NCBI RefSeq assembly: GCF_044762745.1
Contig: NZ_JBIWEX010000010.1
Span: 62,001-126,000, forward strand
From: Psychrobacillus sp044762745
Lineage (GTDB): Bacteria > Bacillota > Bacilli > Bacillales_A > Planococcaceae
Length of the DNA stretch: 64,000 nucleotides
Direction: 5' to 3'
Part shown: piece by piece, positions 1-7,838 of the stretch
Layout of the letters: each line of letters begins with the position of its first letter
Numbering within the stretch: position 1 is the first letter of the stretch
The notes under the pieces: generated by a model
The model's input: only the letters and a program-made list of their open reading frames with translations
Database searches by the model: none
What the model was told of the DNA's origin: nothing
Translations under genes and position numbers: made by a program

Positions 1-888
1 CAAACAGGGTTAAGCGAAATTATTATTGCGGGTGGAGCAGAGTCGATGAGTACTGCACCATATTATGTGAATAGTGTGCGCTTTGGAACAAAGTCTGGAG
101 ACGTTTCGCTAAAAGATCCGAATACGGCTAGTCAACCGGGGTCTCAGCCAAGAGAAGTTTATGGAGATTTGAATATGGGAATCACAGCGGAAAATGTTGC
201 AGAAAAGTATGGGATTTCAAGAGAAGCGCAAGATGAATTCGCATTAAGCAGCCAGGAAAAAACGAAAAATGCAATTGAAAAAGGTTATTTTGAAAAAGAG
301 ATAGCCCCGTATCCAGTGAAAACTCGTAAAGGTATTGTAGAATTTAAAGTCGACGAGCACCTTAGAGAAACAACTTTAGAGAAGCTGGCAGCATTGAAGC
401 CGGTTTTCAAGGAAGGTGGTACGGTAACTGCAGGTAACGCTAGTGGTCGGAATGATGGAGCAGCTGCGTTATTAGTAATGTCTGAAGACGAAGCATTAAA
501 ACGTGGCTACAAACCAAAAGCACGCATAATCGCACAAGCTTCTGTAGGCTGTGCACCTGAGTTAATGGGACTGGGTCCTGTGTATGCGATGCAAAAAGCA
601 TTGAAGCAAACTAATTTGTCGATGGCAGATTTAGATGTAGTAGAATTGAATGAAGCATTCGCATCGCAAGCCGTTGCCTGTGTGAATGAATTAGGTCTAG
701 ATTACAGCAAGGTGAATCCAAATGGTGGAGCCATTGCAATGGGGCACCCAATTGGTGCGACTGGTGCAATACTATTGACGAAATTAGTTCACGAACTAGA
801 ACGTACTGGTAACAAATATGGTGCGGTGACACTATGTATCGCTGGCGGTATGGGCATCGCAACAATCATTGAAAATATGCAAGTTTAA
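1..888 (+). CDS. Acetyl-CoA acetyltransferase (thiolase), 3' part
   Basis: The reading frame is open from base 1, so the gene starts upstream of the window and only about 295 C-terminal residues are seen. Thiolases join or split acyl-CoA units (acetoacetyl-CoA and 2 acetyl-CoA) in the cytoplasm. The visible part has the family signatures in order: an AGGAESMS segment at the left edge, NEAFA, the histidine motif GHPIGATGA, and CIAGGMGIA carrying the C-terminal catalytic cysteine. The acylated cysteine of the N-terminal half lies outside. The end matches the normal thiolase C-terminus and a terminator follows at once, so this is the last gene of its transcript. Whether it serves fatty-acid or ketone metabolism cannot be told from this fragment. 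Confidence 0.93.
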   Translation, partial: QTGLSEIIIAGGAESMSTAPYYVNSVRFGTKSGDVSLKDPNTASQPGSQPREVYGDLNMGITAENVAEKYGISREAQDEFALSSQEKTKNAIEKGYFEKEIAPYPVKTRKGIVEFKVDEHLRETTLEKLAALKPVFKEGGTVTAGNASGRNDGAAALLVMSEDEALKRGYKPKARIIAQASVGCAPELMGLGPVYAMQKALKQTNLSMADLDVVELNEAFASQAVACVNELGLDYSKVNPNGGAIAMGHPIGATGAILLTKLVHELERTGNKYGAVTLCIAGGMGIATIIENMQV

Positions 889-890
889 GG

Positions 891-916
891 AAGAGTTGCT
901 TAGGCGGCTCTTTTTG
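891..916 (+). terminator. Intrinsic terminator after the thiolase gene
   Basis: A stem of AAGAGTTGC with GCGGCTCTT (two G-U pairs) and a four-base loop is followed by a T run, three bases after the stop codon. Confidence 0.7.
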
Positions 917-941
917 TTTTGGGAGAGAATGGACTGGTTTT

Positions 942-1046
942 GGATTGGTTGCTTTCGTGTGTGAATTAGTTGCTTTTGCACTCAATTTGGTTGCTTACCT
1001 CATAGAATTGGTTGTTCTCGTAAGAAATTGGTCTCCCTTCGCCAAT
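942..1046. repeat. 21-nt-period intergenic array 1, core AATTGGTTGCTT
   Basis: Five successive units carry a variant of (G/A)(G/A)(A/T)TTGGTTGCTT; the TTGG (once TTAG) starts at 945, 966, 987, 1008 and 1029, exactly 21 nt apart. The other 8-9 nt of each unit are unrelated. The last two units are more degenerate (TTGGTTGTTC, TTGGTCTCCC). The array occupies most of the gap between the thiolase terminator and the next gene. It shares period but not core sequence with the arrays at 2148 and 22089. No function is known to me. Confidence 0.8.
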
Positions 1047-1238
1047 ATTTTCTATTAAAATTGTAATTTCTTATACTGGAATTTTTCGAAAAATATGGCC
1101 ATTTTTCAAAACAGATTTTAATTGTTTTGGAAGGTGGCTTCTTTTTATTTTATTAGAATGTTTGTTTTTCGGAGTTTTTGGGCAAGACTGTGTCGAAATA
1201 AAAATGTTTTACAGTTTACTTGTAAAGGAGGATTTATT

Positions 1239-2003
1239 TTGAAGTTTAGAACATTTTTGTTCATTGTGCTTATAACATTTTCAACGAACACCGTAACACA
1301 AGCGGCGGATCTTATGCAGATAGGCACAGGAGGGGGCGATCTCGATGCTTCCTATAGTTTTCCAGAAGAATTTGATTTGCCGTTTCAATATGCTTTAGAT
1401 TTGGGGTTAGTCAATTATCCACCAGTAGAACTGGAAGAAGAGCCTAGAGTATATGAGGTCATGGAAGGGGATAATTTGTTTCGAATTGCACTGAAACATA
1501 ATATTCCATTGGAGTCGTTAATGGAATGGAATAATTTGGACGGGTATTTAATACACCCTGGCGATGAATTGATAGTGAGCGGTGAGGGGATGGAAGGAGA
1601 GACCGTTCCTAAAAAGCCTGATAGGAAGGTGGCGGCTGTATTCACTCCAATTGTTACAACCCCACCAATTGTAGTACCGGTAGTAAAGGAAGAAAAGGTA
1701 GAAGCACAAGTAGCGAATGAAATGACTGTTACAGCAACAGCCTATACAGCATATTGTGCAGGATGTTCCGGGACGACTGCCTATGGAATTGACTTGCGTT
1801 CCAATCCGAATCAGAAAGTGATTGCCGTAGATCCAAGAATTATTCCACTCGGTACAAAAGTTTGGGTGGAAGGTTATGGAGAGGCTATTGCCGGTGATAC
1901 AGGTGGGGCTATTAAAGGCCATAAAATTGATGTATTTATTCCATCTTATGATAATGCGATGGAATGGGGAGTCAAAAAGGTGAAAATTAAAGTACTCAAT
2001 TAA
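1239..2003 (+). CDS. Secreted LysM and 3D-domain cell-wall protein
   Basis: The protein is 254 residues from a TTG start chosen because AAAGGAGG (1224-1231) sits 7 nt before it; an in-frame ATG at 1122 lacks such a site. It begins with a Sec signal peptide (KFRT, then a hydrophobic stretch ending TQAA). A LysM peptidoglycan-binding domain follows at about residues 68-112 (YEVMEGDNLFRIALKHN...). A C-terminal 3D domain spans about residues 160-254, with the aspartates in VDPRIIPLGT, GDTGGAIKGHKID and DVFIPS that name the family. The architecture matches Bacillus YocH/YabE-type and Rpf/MltA-like muralytic proteins, so it is probably an extracellular peptidoglycan-active enzyme. It appears monocistronic, with its own terminator. 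The substrate is inferred from the family. Confidence 0.88.
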   Translation: MKFRTFLFIVLITFSTNTVTQAADLMQIGTGGGDLDASYSFPEEFDLPFQYALDLGLVNYPPVELEEEPRVYEVMEGDNLFRIALKHNIPLESLMEWNNLDGYLIHPGDELIVSGEGMEGETVPKKPDRKVAAVFTPIVTTPPIVVPVVKEEKVEAQVANEMTVTATAYTAYCAGCSGTTAYGIDLRSNPNQKVIAVDPRIIPLGTKVWVEGYGEAIAGDTGGAIKGHKIDVFIPSYDNAMEWGVKKVKIKVLN

Positions 2004-2009
2004 TCAAGG

Positions 2010-2044
2010 AATCCTATGCAAAGTGTTTTGCATAGGATTTTTTT
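2010..2044 (+). terminator. Intrinsic terminator after the LysM-3D gene
   Basis: A perfect 13-bp stem (AATCCTATGCAAA with TTTGCATAGGATT) with a short loop is followed by seven T residues. Confidence 0.9.
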
Positions 2045-2147
2045 GAGGCATATGAAATTATGTGGATAGCTTTCTCCAAGCAAGCTAGGGCAAGCTCCAC
2101 GAAAATTGCTTGCTAATCAGTTTCGAATTTTACAGTATATGGTTGAA

Positions 2148-2252
2148 GGAGACAAAATACACTGCGAACGCGACAAACTAGCCTTTGTACACGACAAAGA
2201 CTACCCGGAGCACGACAAAAAGACCGCTCAACACGACAAACCCGAAGATCCT
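2148..2252. repeat. 21-nt-period intergenic array 2, core CACGACAAA
   Basis: GACAAA recurs at 2151, 2172, 2193, 2214 and 2235, exactly every 21 nt, usually as CACGACAAA (first units GGAGACAAA and CGCGACAAA). The other 12 nt of each unit are unrelated. The array lies between the LysM-3D terminator and the ABC operon. A 69-codon ORF (2106-2315) only reflects the repeat and has no ribosome site. Confidence 0.82.
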
Positions 2253-2278
2253 ATCCTTAAGACGCAATCCCTATCTCG

Positions 2279-2307
2279 AAAACTATCCTATTTAAGGGTA
2301 GTTTTTT
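2279..2307 (+). terminator. Terminator-like hairpin after array 2
   Basis: AAAACTATCC pairs with GGGTAGTTTT (one T-G pair) across a 7-nt loop, followed by a T run. No gene lies directly upstream, so it may stop read-through across array 2. Confidence 0.55.
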
Positions 2308-2406
2308 GTGTTTGAAATGAAATGAGTTCCTAAAATCGTCCGAATTCTCCATGCACTTTCACAATATCTCAACAATTTTTACTTAACATTATTAACTACT
2401 CCATAC

Positions 2407-2434
2407 TTGCTTAATGTTTGTTTCGTAATATAAA
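2407..2434 (+). promoter_or_regulatory. Candidate SigA promoter of the ABC/phosphohydrolase operon
   Basis: TTGCTT at 2407 and TATAAA at 2429 are separated by 16 nt, about 50 nt before the first start codon. Confidence 0.4.
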
Positions 2435-2482
2435 CCTTGTAAGCAAATCAAAACAAACACAAACAAACGGAGGTTTTCATTA

Positions 2483-3571
2483 ATGTCTTTTAAGCGTATC
2501 TGGAAGAAAAGTTTAATCGGTGTACTAGCAGTATCTATTTTGGCAGCTTGTTCAGATGGGTCTGCCGGATCAACAGTTAATGGCAACGATTTATCGTTAG
2601 ATGAGATTACAACAAAAGCAAAAGAAGAAGGTACAGTAAACTCGGTAGGTATGCCAGATACATGGGCGAACTGGGTGGAAACTTGGGAAGAGCTTGGGAC
2701 TGAGTACAGCTTAAAACATGCAGATACAGACATGTCGAGTGCAGAAGAACTTGCAAAGTTTGAAGCTGAGAAGGAAGATGCAACGGCTGATATTGGAGAC
2801 GTTGGTATTGCGTTTGGACCGATTGCGAAAGACAAAGATTTAACATTAGCTTATAAAACTTCTCATTGGGATGATATTCCGGATTGGGCTAAAGACGATG
2901 AAGGCCACTGGGTTGTTGGATATACAGGAACAATGTCCTTTTTAACAGATACAAATAATGTGAAAAACCCACCTAAATCATGGGAAGATATTAAAAACGG
3001 TGATTACAATGTGAGTATTGGGGATGCATTAACCGCGAACCAAGCACAGTTTGCTATTTTAGCAGCAGCAATGGCTTTTGGTGGAGATGAGAAAAATTTA
3101 CAACCAGGTATTGATTTCTTCGCGGAGCTTGCGAAACAAGGTCGCTTACAAGGTGATCCAACTGTAGCAAACTTGGAAAAAGGGGAAATCGATGTAGCAA
3201 TTCTTTGGGACTTTAACTCTTTAGGTTACCGTAGCCAAATTGATGAATCTCGTTTTGATGTAGTAATTCCAGAAGAGGGTTCTGTAACTTCTGGTTATGC
3301 AACGGTTATTAATAAATACGCGAAAAACCCACATGCTGCAATGCTAACGCGTGAATACATTTTATCGGATGCTGGACAAGAAAATCTTGCAAAAGGGTAT
3401 GCTCGCCCAATCCGTGAAAATGTAGAGCTTTCAGCGGAAGTAGAAGCATTGTTATTACCGTCGGAAATGTATGCAAATGCAAAACCAGTTGGTGATCAAA
3501 AAGCGTGGGAAGAAACAACGAAACAAATTCCACAAATGTTCCAAGAACAGGTGTTAATCCATGTCAAATAA
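2483..3571 (+). CDS. ABC transporter substrate-binding lipoprotein
   Basis: This 362-residue periplasmic-binding-type protein has a lipoprotein signal (basic start, hydrophobic core, lipobox LAAC with Cys23), so it should be anchored outside the membrane. The mature part resembles the binding proteins that work with PotB/PotC-like permeases (spermidine, Fe(III), thiamine, 2-aminoethylphosphonate types). Family-like stretches include NPPKSWEDIKNGDY and EIDVAILWDFNSLGYR. A strong GGAGG lies 8 nt before the ATG. It is the first gene of a seven-gene operon, and its last codons overlap the following hydrolase gene by 11 nt. Neighbouring phosphoesterase genes suggest a phosphorylated ligand. The exact ligand cannot be read from sequence. 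Confidence 0.88.
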   Translation: MSFKRIWKKSLIGVLAVSILAACSDGSAGSTVNGNDLSLDEITTKAKEEGTVNSVGMPDTWANWVETWEELGTEYSLKHADTDMSSAEELAKFEAEKEDATADIGDVGIAFGPIAKDKDLTLAYKTSHWDDIPDWAKDDEGHWVVGYTGTMSFLTDTNNVKNPPKSWEDIKNGDYNVSIGDALTANQAQFAILAAAMAFGGDEKNLQPGIDFFAELAKQGRLQGDPTVANLEKGEIDVAILWDFNSLGYRSQIDESRFDVVIPEEGSVTSGYATVINKYAKNPHAAMLTREYILSDAGQENLAKGYARPIRENVELSAEVEALLLPSEMYANAKPVGDQKAWEETTKQIPQMFQEQVLIHVK

Positions 3572-4397
3572 TCGTGTAGTTCTTATAGTGGTAGATGCAC
3601 TCAGGTACGATACCGCATGTACACATATGGGATATATGCAACATTTAGTGGAAAGAGGTGCTGCTGCGCGCTATGAAGTGCGCTCAGAAGTACCCTCATT
3701 ATCTCGCCCACTATATGAGACGATTTTAACGGGGACACCACCAATTATTCATGGTGTCACAAGTAATGCCACTGTACGTTTATCCAATCAAACAAGCTTA
3801 TTCCATTTAGCAAAAGAGAGCGGGAAGACAACCGCCGCAGCTGCTTACTACTGGGTGAGTGAACTATATAATAGCGCTCCTTTTAATCATTTTGCGGATC
3901 GTATTCAATTGGATTCAGATCTCCCGATCGAAAATGGACTATTCTATTTTGAAGACCATTATCCAGACAGTCATTTATTTGCAGAAGCAGCTTGGTTAAT
4001 GGATGAGAAACAGCCTGACTTTTTATATATTCATCCGATGAATGTGGATGATGATGGCCATAAGTTTACGGCGGATTCCAAGGAATACCGTAATCGTGTA
4101 TTAGCAGTAGATGCGATTCTTTCGTTGTTCATCCCTAAATGTTTGGAACAAGGATATGAAGTTATCGTGACTGCCGATCACGGAATGACGAGTGATGGAA
4201 ATCATGGTGGTAATACAATAGAAGATCGACATGTTCCGATGTTTGTATTGTCGGATCAGGTGAAGCCAGGTATTAATGAAGGGATTGTTTCACAGCTTCA
4301 AGTGGCGCCTTTAGTTTGTCAATTACTAGATATAGAGCCCTCAGAAGAAATGGTTCCTCTTCTACTGAACGGTGTACGTACGAAAAAAGAGGCCTAG
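3561..4397 (+). CDS. Alkaline-phosphatase-superfamily phosphohydrolase
   Basis: This 278-residue protein of the type I phosphodiesterase/nucleotide pyrophosphatase (alkaline phosphatase) superfamily has two-metal-site motifs: VVDALRYD near the N-terminus, a SEVPSLSRP region that should carry the Ser/Thr nucleophile, NVDDDGHKF, and VTADHGMTSDGNHGG. No signal peptide is visible, so it should act inside the cell on a phosphoester, phosphodiester or phosphonate after import. It overlaps the binding-protein gene and is separated from the permease genes by a terminator-like hairpin that begins inside its stop region. Which of these substrate types it uses is unknown. Phosphonoacetate-hydrolase-like activity is one possibility. 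Confidence 0.82.
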   Translation: MSNNRVVLIVVDALRYDTACTHMGYMQHLVERGAAARYEVRSEVPSLSRPLYETILTGTPPIIHGVTSNATVRLSNQTSLFHLAKESGKTTAAAAYYWVSELYNSAPFNHFADRIQLDSDLPIENGLFYFEDHYPDSHLFAEAAWLMDEKQPDFLYIHPMNVDDDGHKFTADSKEYRNRVLAVDAILSLFIPKCLEQGYEVIVTADHGMTSDGNHGGNTIEDRHVPMFVLSDQVKPGINEGIVSQLQVAPLVCQLLDIEPSEEMVPLLLNGVRTKKEA

Positions 4398-4410
4398 TGC
4401 CTCTTTTCTT
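4385..4410 (+). terminator. Intra-operon hairpin, possible attenuator
   Basis: AAAAGAGGC (4385-4393) pairs perfectly with GCCTCTTTT (4399-4407) and is followed by CTT. The stop codon of the phosphohydrolase lies in the 5-nt loop, so translating ribosomes would interfere with folding. It sits between the binding-protein/hydrolase pair and the permease genes and could set their expression ratio. Confidence 0.6.
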
Positions 4411-4436
4411 ACTTTAAAAAGGAGTAGTGATATTCG

Positions 4437-5270
4437 TTGACTTCTAAAAAGCAGTTGATCGTTTGGGTTTTGCCGTTTTTAGTGCTCGTCTTGTTATTTT
4501 TCGTCGTACCATTGTTATATATGGTTATTTCAAGTTTTAGTAATAGTGATGGCTTTACGTTCGGTCATTATCAAGAGGCTTTGACGAGTAGCTATATTTT
4601 ACAAGGATTTAAAAATAGCATTACTTTGTCTGCTGTATCCGCTATAGTCGCGCTAATTGTAACGTTGTTTGCGGTGTATGCGATGATGCGTTTTTCAGAG
4701 CCGGTGCGTGAGCGTATTTTAATGATTACGAATTTGACATCAAATTTCTCCGGTATCCCACTAGCGTTCGCGTTTATCATTTTGTTAGGTAATAGTGGTT
4801 TGTTTACGCTGTTATTTGATAAATGGGGAATCGATTCGTTATCGTCGTTTTCTTTGTATAGCTGGGGCGGGTTACTACTCGTGTATATTTACTTTCAGTT
4901 ACCTCTTTCCTTGATGCTTTTATATCCAATTTACTATGGTATTCAGCAGCAATGGAAGGATGCAGCGGCATTACTTGGGGCATCGACGTTTCAGTTTTGG
5001 CGAAAAATTGGAATTCCAATTATGCTTCCGGGGATTGTAGGAACATTTAGTGTTCTTTTTGCAAATGCGATGGGAGCGTATGCGTCTGCTTATGCACTGA
5101 CAGGCAGTAGTTATAATTTAGTGGCTATTCGAATTGGTGCATTATTAAGTGGCGATATTTTTGCTCAACCAGAGCTAGCGAGTGCGATTGCAGTGTTGCT
5201 CGGAGTGACGATGATTATCGCGATGCTATTAAGTGAGTGGAGTATTAAGAAAACAAGGAGGAATTTATAG
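4437..5270 (+). CDS. ABC transporter permease 1 (PotB/CysT type)
   Basis: This 277-residue integral membrane protein has about six hydrophobic segments. The first is residues 8-30 (LIVWVLPFLVLVLLFFVVPLL), and the cytoplasmic EAA-like loop is around DAAALLGASTFQFWRKIGIPI, where the ATPase docks. A TTG start is preceded by AAAAAGGAG. It overlaps the next permease by one nucleotide (last base of TAG is the G of GTG), so the two are translationally coupled and probably form a heterodimeric channel. It belongs to the binding-protein-dependent permease family used for polyamines, thiamine, iron and phosphonates. Confidence 0.87.
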   Translation: MTSKKQLIVWVLPFLVLVLLFFVVPLLYMVISSFSNSDGFTFGHYQEALTSSYILQGFKNSITLSAVSAIVALIVTLFAVYAMMRFSEPVRERILMITNLTSNFSGIPLAFAFIILLGNSGLFTLLFDKWGIDSLSSFSLYSWGGLLLVYIYFQLPLSLMLLYPIYYGIQQQWKDAAALLGASTFQFWRKIGIPIMLPGIVGTFSVLFANAMGAYASAYALTGSSYNLVAIRIGALLSGDIFAQPELASAIAVLLGVTMIIAMLLSEWSIKKTRRNL

Positions 5271-6055
5271 TGAAAAAGAAAGGTTTTGCGGATCTATTCT
5301 TTGTCTTCCTTCTTTTATATTTATTCCTCCCAATTTTAGCTACGATGCTTTATGCGTTTGCAACTAATTGGAATAAAACAGTGTTACCGGAAGGGCTAAC
5401 GTTTAAATGGATATCTACGCTATTTCAGGATAGTAGTTTTATCGAAGCGTTTGGACGATCGGTGTTACTTTCTGGAGGAGCGGTACTGCTAGCTTTATTG
5501 TTTATCGTTCCGGCGATTTTTGTTATCGTACTTTATTTTCCAAAGTATGAGAAATGGATTCAAGCGGCAGTTGTGATGGTCTATGCTTTTCCGGGTGTTA
5601 TTTTAGCGGTTGGGTTAATCCGTGCGTATGCACATATTGGAGTGCCAATGATTTTTGCTGTTTTAGGGGCATATGTGATTAGTATTTTGCCTTACATTTA
5701 TCAAGGGACACGGAATAGTTTGCGCAATGTGAATGCAAAGCAGTTGTTAGATGCGGCTGAGTTATTAGGAGCATCTAAAGCCCAAGCATTTATGAAGGTG
5801 TTATTACCCGCTGTATATCCGGGACTGTTTGCTGGTGCGTTATTATCATTTTCCGTATTGTTCGGTGAATTTGTGTTGATTAACTTAGTCGTTGGTTCAA
5901 GATTTGAAACGGTTCAAATATATTTGATGAAAAAGTTAAGTACGAGCGGTCATATTGCGAGTAGCGTGGTGTTTGTTTACTTAGTATTAATGGGTATTTT
6001 AACTTTTATCATATCCATGTTAACGAAACGATCAAAAGGGGCTGCTAAAGTATGA
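5270..6055 (+). CDS. ABC transporter permease 2 (PotC type)
   Basis: This 261-residue membrane protein starts with GTG and has about six hydrophobic helices. An EAA loop DAAELLGASKAQAFMKVLLPAVYPG marks the ATPase contact. It partners with the permease just upstream, and its stop codon overlaps the ATG of the ATPase gene by 4 nt. Permease pairs of this kind work with one extracellular binding lipoprotein, which is encoded first in this operon. Confidence 0.87.
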   Translation: MKKKGFADLFFVFLLLYLFLPILATMLYAFATNWNKTVLPEGLTFKWISTLFQDSSFIEAFGRSVLLSGGAVLLALLFIVPAIFVIVLYFPKYEKWIQAAVVMVYAFPGVILAVGLIRAYAHIGVPMIFAVLGAYVISILPYIYQGTRNSLRNVNAKQLLDAAELLGASKAQAFMKVLLPAVYPGLFAGALLSFSVLFGEFVLINLVVGSRFETVQIYLMKKLSTSGHIASSVVFVYLVLMGILTFIISMLTKRSKGAAKV

Positions 6056-7056
6056 GTTATGTTGTAATAGAAGGTCTTCATAAAACGTATGGCAAAAACG
6101 CGGTGTTATCGAATATTGACATGACAATTAAAGAAGGCGAGTTTGTAACGTTACTCGGCCCAAGTGGTTGCGGTAAAAGTACCATTTTACGTATTGTTGC
6201 CGGTTTAACAGATGCAACTTCAGGTATTGTAAAAATCGAAGGAAAAAGCATGAACAATATCCAACCAAAAAATCGTGAAGTAGGAATGGTATTTCAATCC
6301 TACGCATTATTTCCGAATATGACGGTAAAAGAAAATGTCGCATTCGGGTTGAAAATGAAAAAAATGAACGCGAGTGATATAGAACAAAAAGTGAAAGAAG
6401 CACTAACACTAGTGCACTTATCCGATAAAGAAAATGCTTTTCCACATGAATTATCCGGGGGACAGCAACAACGTGTTGCATTAGCAAGAGCATTGATCGT
6501 ACGCCCAAAAGTCTTACTTTTAGATGAACCATTAAGTGCACTAGATGCGCAAATTCGTAAAAAGTTACAAGCAGATTTGCGTTCGATTCAAACAGAGCTT
6601 GGCATGACAATGGTTTTAGTTACGCATGACCAAGAAGAAGCTATGGCGGTGTCGGATAAAATATTCGTGATGAATAAAGGGAAAATTGCGCAAGCAGGGT
6701 CTCCAACAGAGATTTATACGAAACCAGAAAGTGAATTCGTTGCGAATTTTATCGGGCATTATAATGTATTTACGCGCAAAGAATTGGAGCAAATGATTGG
6801 TATGAAATTGCCTACTGAACGAGAGAAGTTTGCGATTCGCCCGGAAGCAATACATTTGAAAGCAAAAGAGGGAGACTACCGTTTCACAGGTATTGCGAAA
6901 GAGGCTGTGATGAGTGGAAATGTCATTCGTACTGTTTTTCAAGTAGGTGAACGTACTTTTTCCGTGGAGCAGTTACATGAAAGAGAAGCTTCGCTAGTAC
7001 TTGGGAATACTTACGAATGCTATGTGTCCCAAGAAGATGTGGTTGCGTTATTATGA
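6052..7056 (+). CDS. ABC transporter ATP-binding protein (PotA/FbpC type)
   Basis: The protein is 334 residues. A complete nucleotide-binding domain fills the first ~235 residues: Walker A GPSGCGKST, Q-loop VFQSYALFPN, signature LSGGQQQRVALARAL, Walker B VLLLDEPLSALD and H-loop VTHDQEEAM. A shorter C-terminal TOBE-like regulatory domain follows (FAIRPEAIHL...). It is the energy subunit of the importer formed with the two upstream permeases. The 4-nt ATGA overlaps at both ends indicate tight translational coupling with permease 2 and with the DeoR regulator. Confidence 0.92.
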   Translation: MSYVVIEGLHKTYGKNAVLSNIDMTIKEGEFVTLLGPSGCGKSTILRIVAGLTDATSGIVKIEGKSMNNIQPKNREVGMVFQSYALFPNMTVKENVAFGLKMKKMNASDIEQKVKEALTLVHLSDKENAFPHELSGGQQQRVALARALIVRPKVLLLDEPLSALDAQIRKKLQADLRSIQTELGMTMVLVTHDQEEAMAVSDKIFVMNKGKIAQAGSPTEIYTKPESEFVANFIGHYNVFTRKELEQMIGMKLPTEREKFAIRPEAIHLKAKEGDYRFTGIAKEAVMSGNVIRTVFQVGERTFSVEQLHEREASLVLGNTYECYVSQEDVVALL

Positions 7057-7838
7057 CCTATTCCAAATTAGAACGTTTTGAACATATTTTAAGTAAGCTA
7101 GAGTTCGATCGAAAGATTGTTGTCTCCGTGATTGCCGAAGAGTTAAATGTTGCACCGGAAACGATTCGCCGTGATTTTGATGAGTTAGAGGAACAGCATT
7201 TATTGACAAGAGTGCATGGTGGTGCCGTGAAGTTCATTAATTTACGAAAAGAGCCGGAGTATTTGCGGAAAATGGATATGCAAAAAGAGGCGAAACGTGA
7301 AATAGCTCGTGTTGCAGCTGCGCGTATTAAGGACGGCGATACAATTGCGGTAGATGTTGGGACGACTACTGTCCACATTGCAGATTTTCTTGTGGAAGTG
7401 AATAATGTAACGGTCGTGACAAATTCTATTTCTGCTGCAGTTAGGTTCAACGTAGCGTTAGAAGAAAAAAGAATGACAGGGAAAGTAATTTTACTTGGAG
7501 GGACGACGAATCCAGAACAATCTTCTGTTTCTGGAGCGATGACATTAGAATGGCTTAGTCGCATGAATTTGGATAAAGCATTTTTATCTTGCGGCGGGAT
7601 TGATGAAGGAATCGTTTTTGACTACGATTTGGATGAATCGCTTGTTTCTGCAAAAATGTTGGAAAATAGTTATTGTCGGATATTATTAGCGGATACAACG
7701 AAGGTGAACCAAAAATCTTTTTACACAATTTGCAACTTGAATGACGTTTCGGAAGTTATTTGTAATGAAGTACGCCCCACTAGTTGGACAGCGTTTGAAG
7801 GAAAATGGACAAAGGTAGATGGAGGTAAGTGTAAATGA
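7053..7838 (+). CDS. DeoR/GlpR-family transcriptional regulator
   Basis: This 261-residue protein is taken from the ATG at 7053, which overlaps the ATPase stop as ATGA; a longer frame from 7017 lies inside the ATPase gene and is unlikely. It has an N-terminal winged helix (SVIAEELNVAPETIRRDFDELEEQHLLTRVHGG) and a DeoRC effector domain with DVGTTT, VVTNS and LLGGTTNPEQSSVSG motifs. Members usually repress catabolic operons and are released by a phosphorylated sugar or similar ester. That fits a locus with two phosphoesterases and suggests local autoregulation (inference). No operator could be assigned. Confidence 0.9.
   Translation: MTYSKLERFEHILSKLEFDRKIVVSVIAEELNVAPETIRRDFDELEEQHLLTRVHGGAVKFINLRKEPEYLRKMDMQKEAKREIARVAAARIKDGDTIAVDVGTTTVHIADFLVEVNNVTVVTNSISAAVRFNVALEEKRMTGKVILLGGTTNPEQSSVSGAMTLEWLSRMNLDKAFLSCGGIDEGIVFDYDLDESLVSAKMLENSYCRILLADTTKVNQKSFYTICNLNDVSEVICNEVRPTSWTAFEGKWTKVDGGKCK

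Noticed and set aside
2106..2315. 69-codon plus-strand ORF
   Set aside because: It translates the 21-nt array (repeated HDK-like pattern), has no ribosome site and uses codons forced by the repeat.
2380..2400. Pho box before the ABC operon (TTAACA/TTAACT)
   Set aside because: The two words are 9 nt apart instead of 11 and no further repeats are present.
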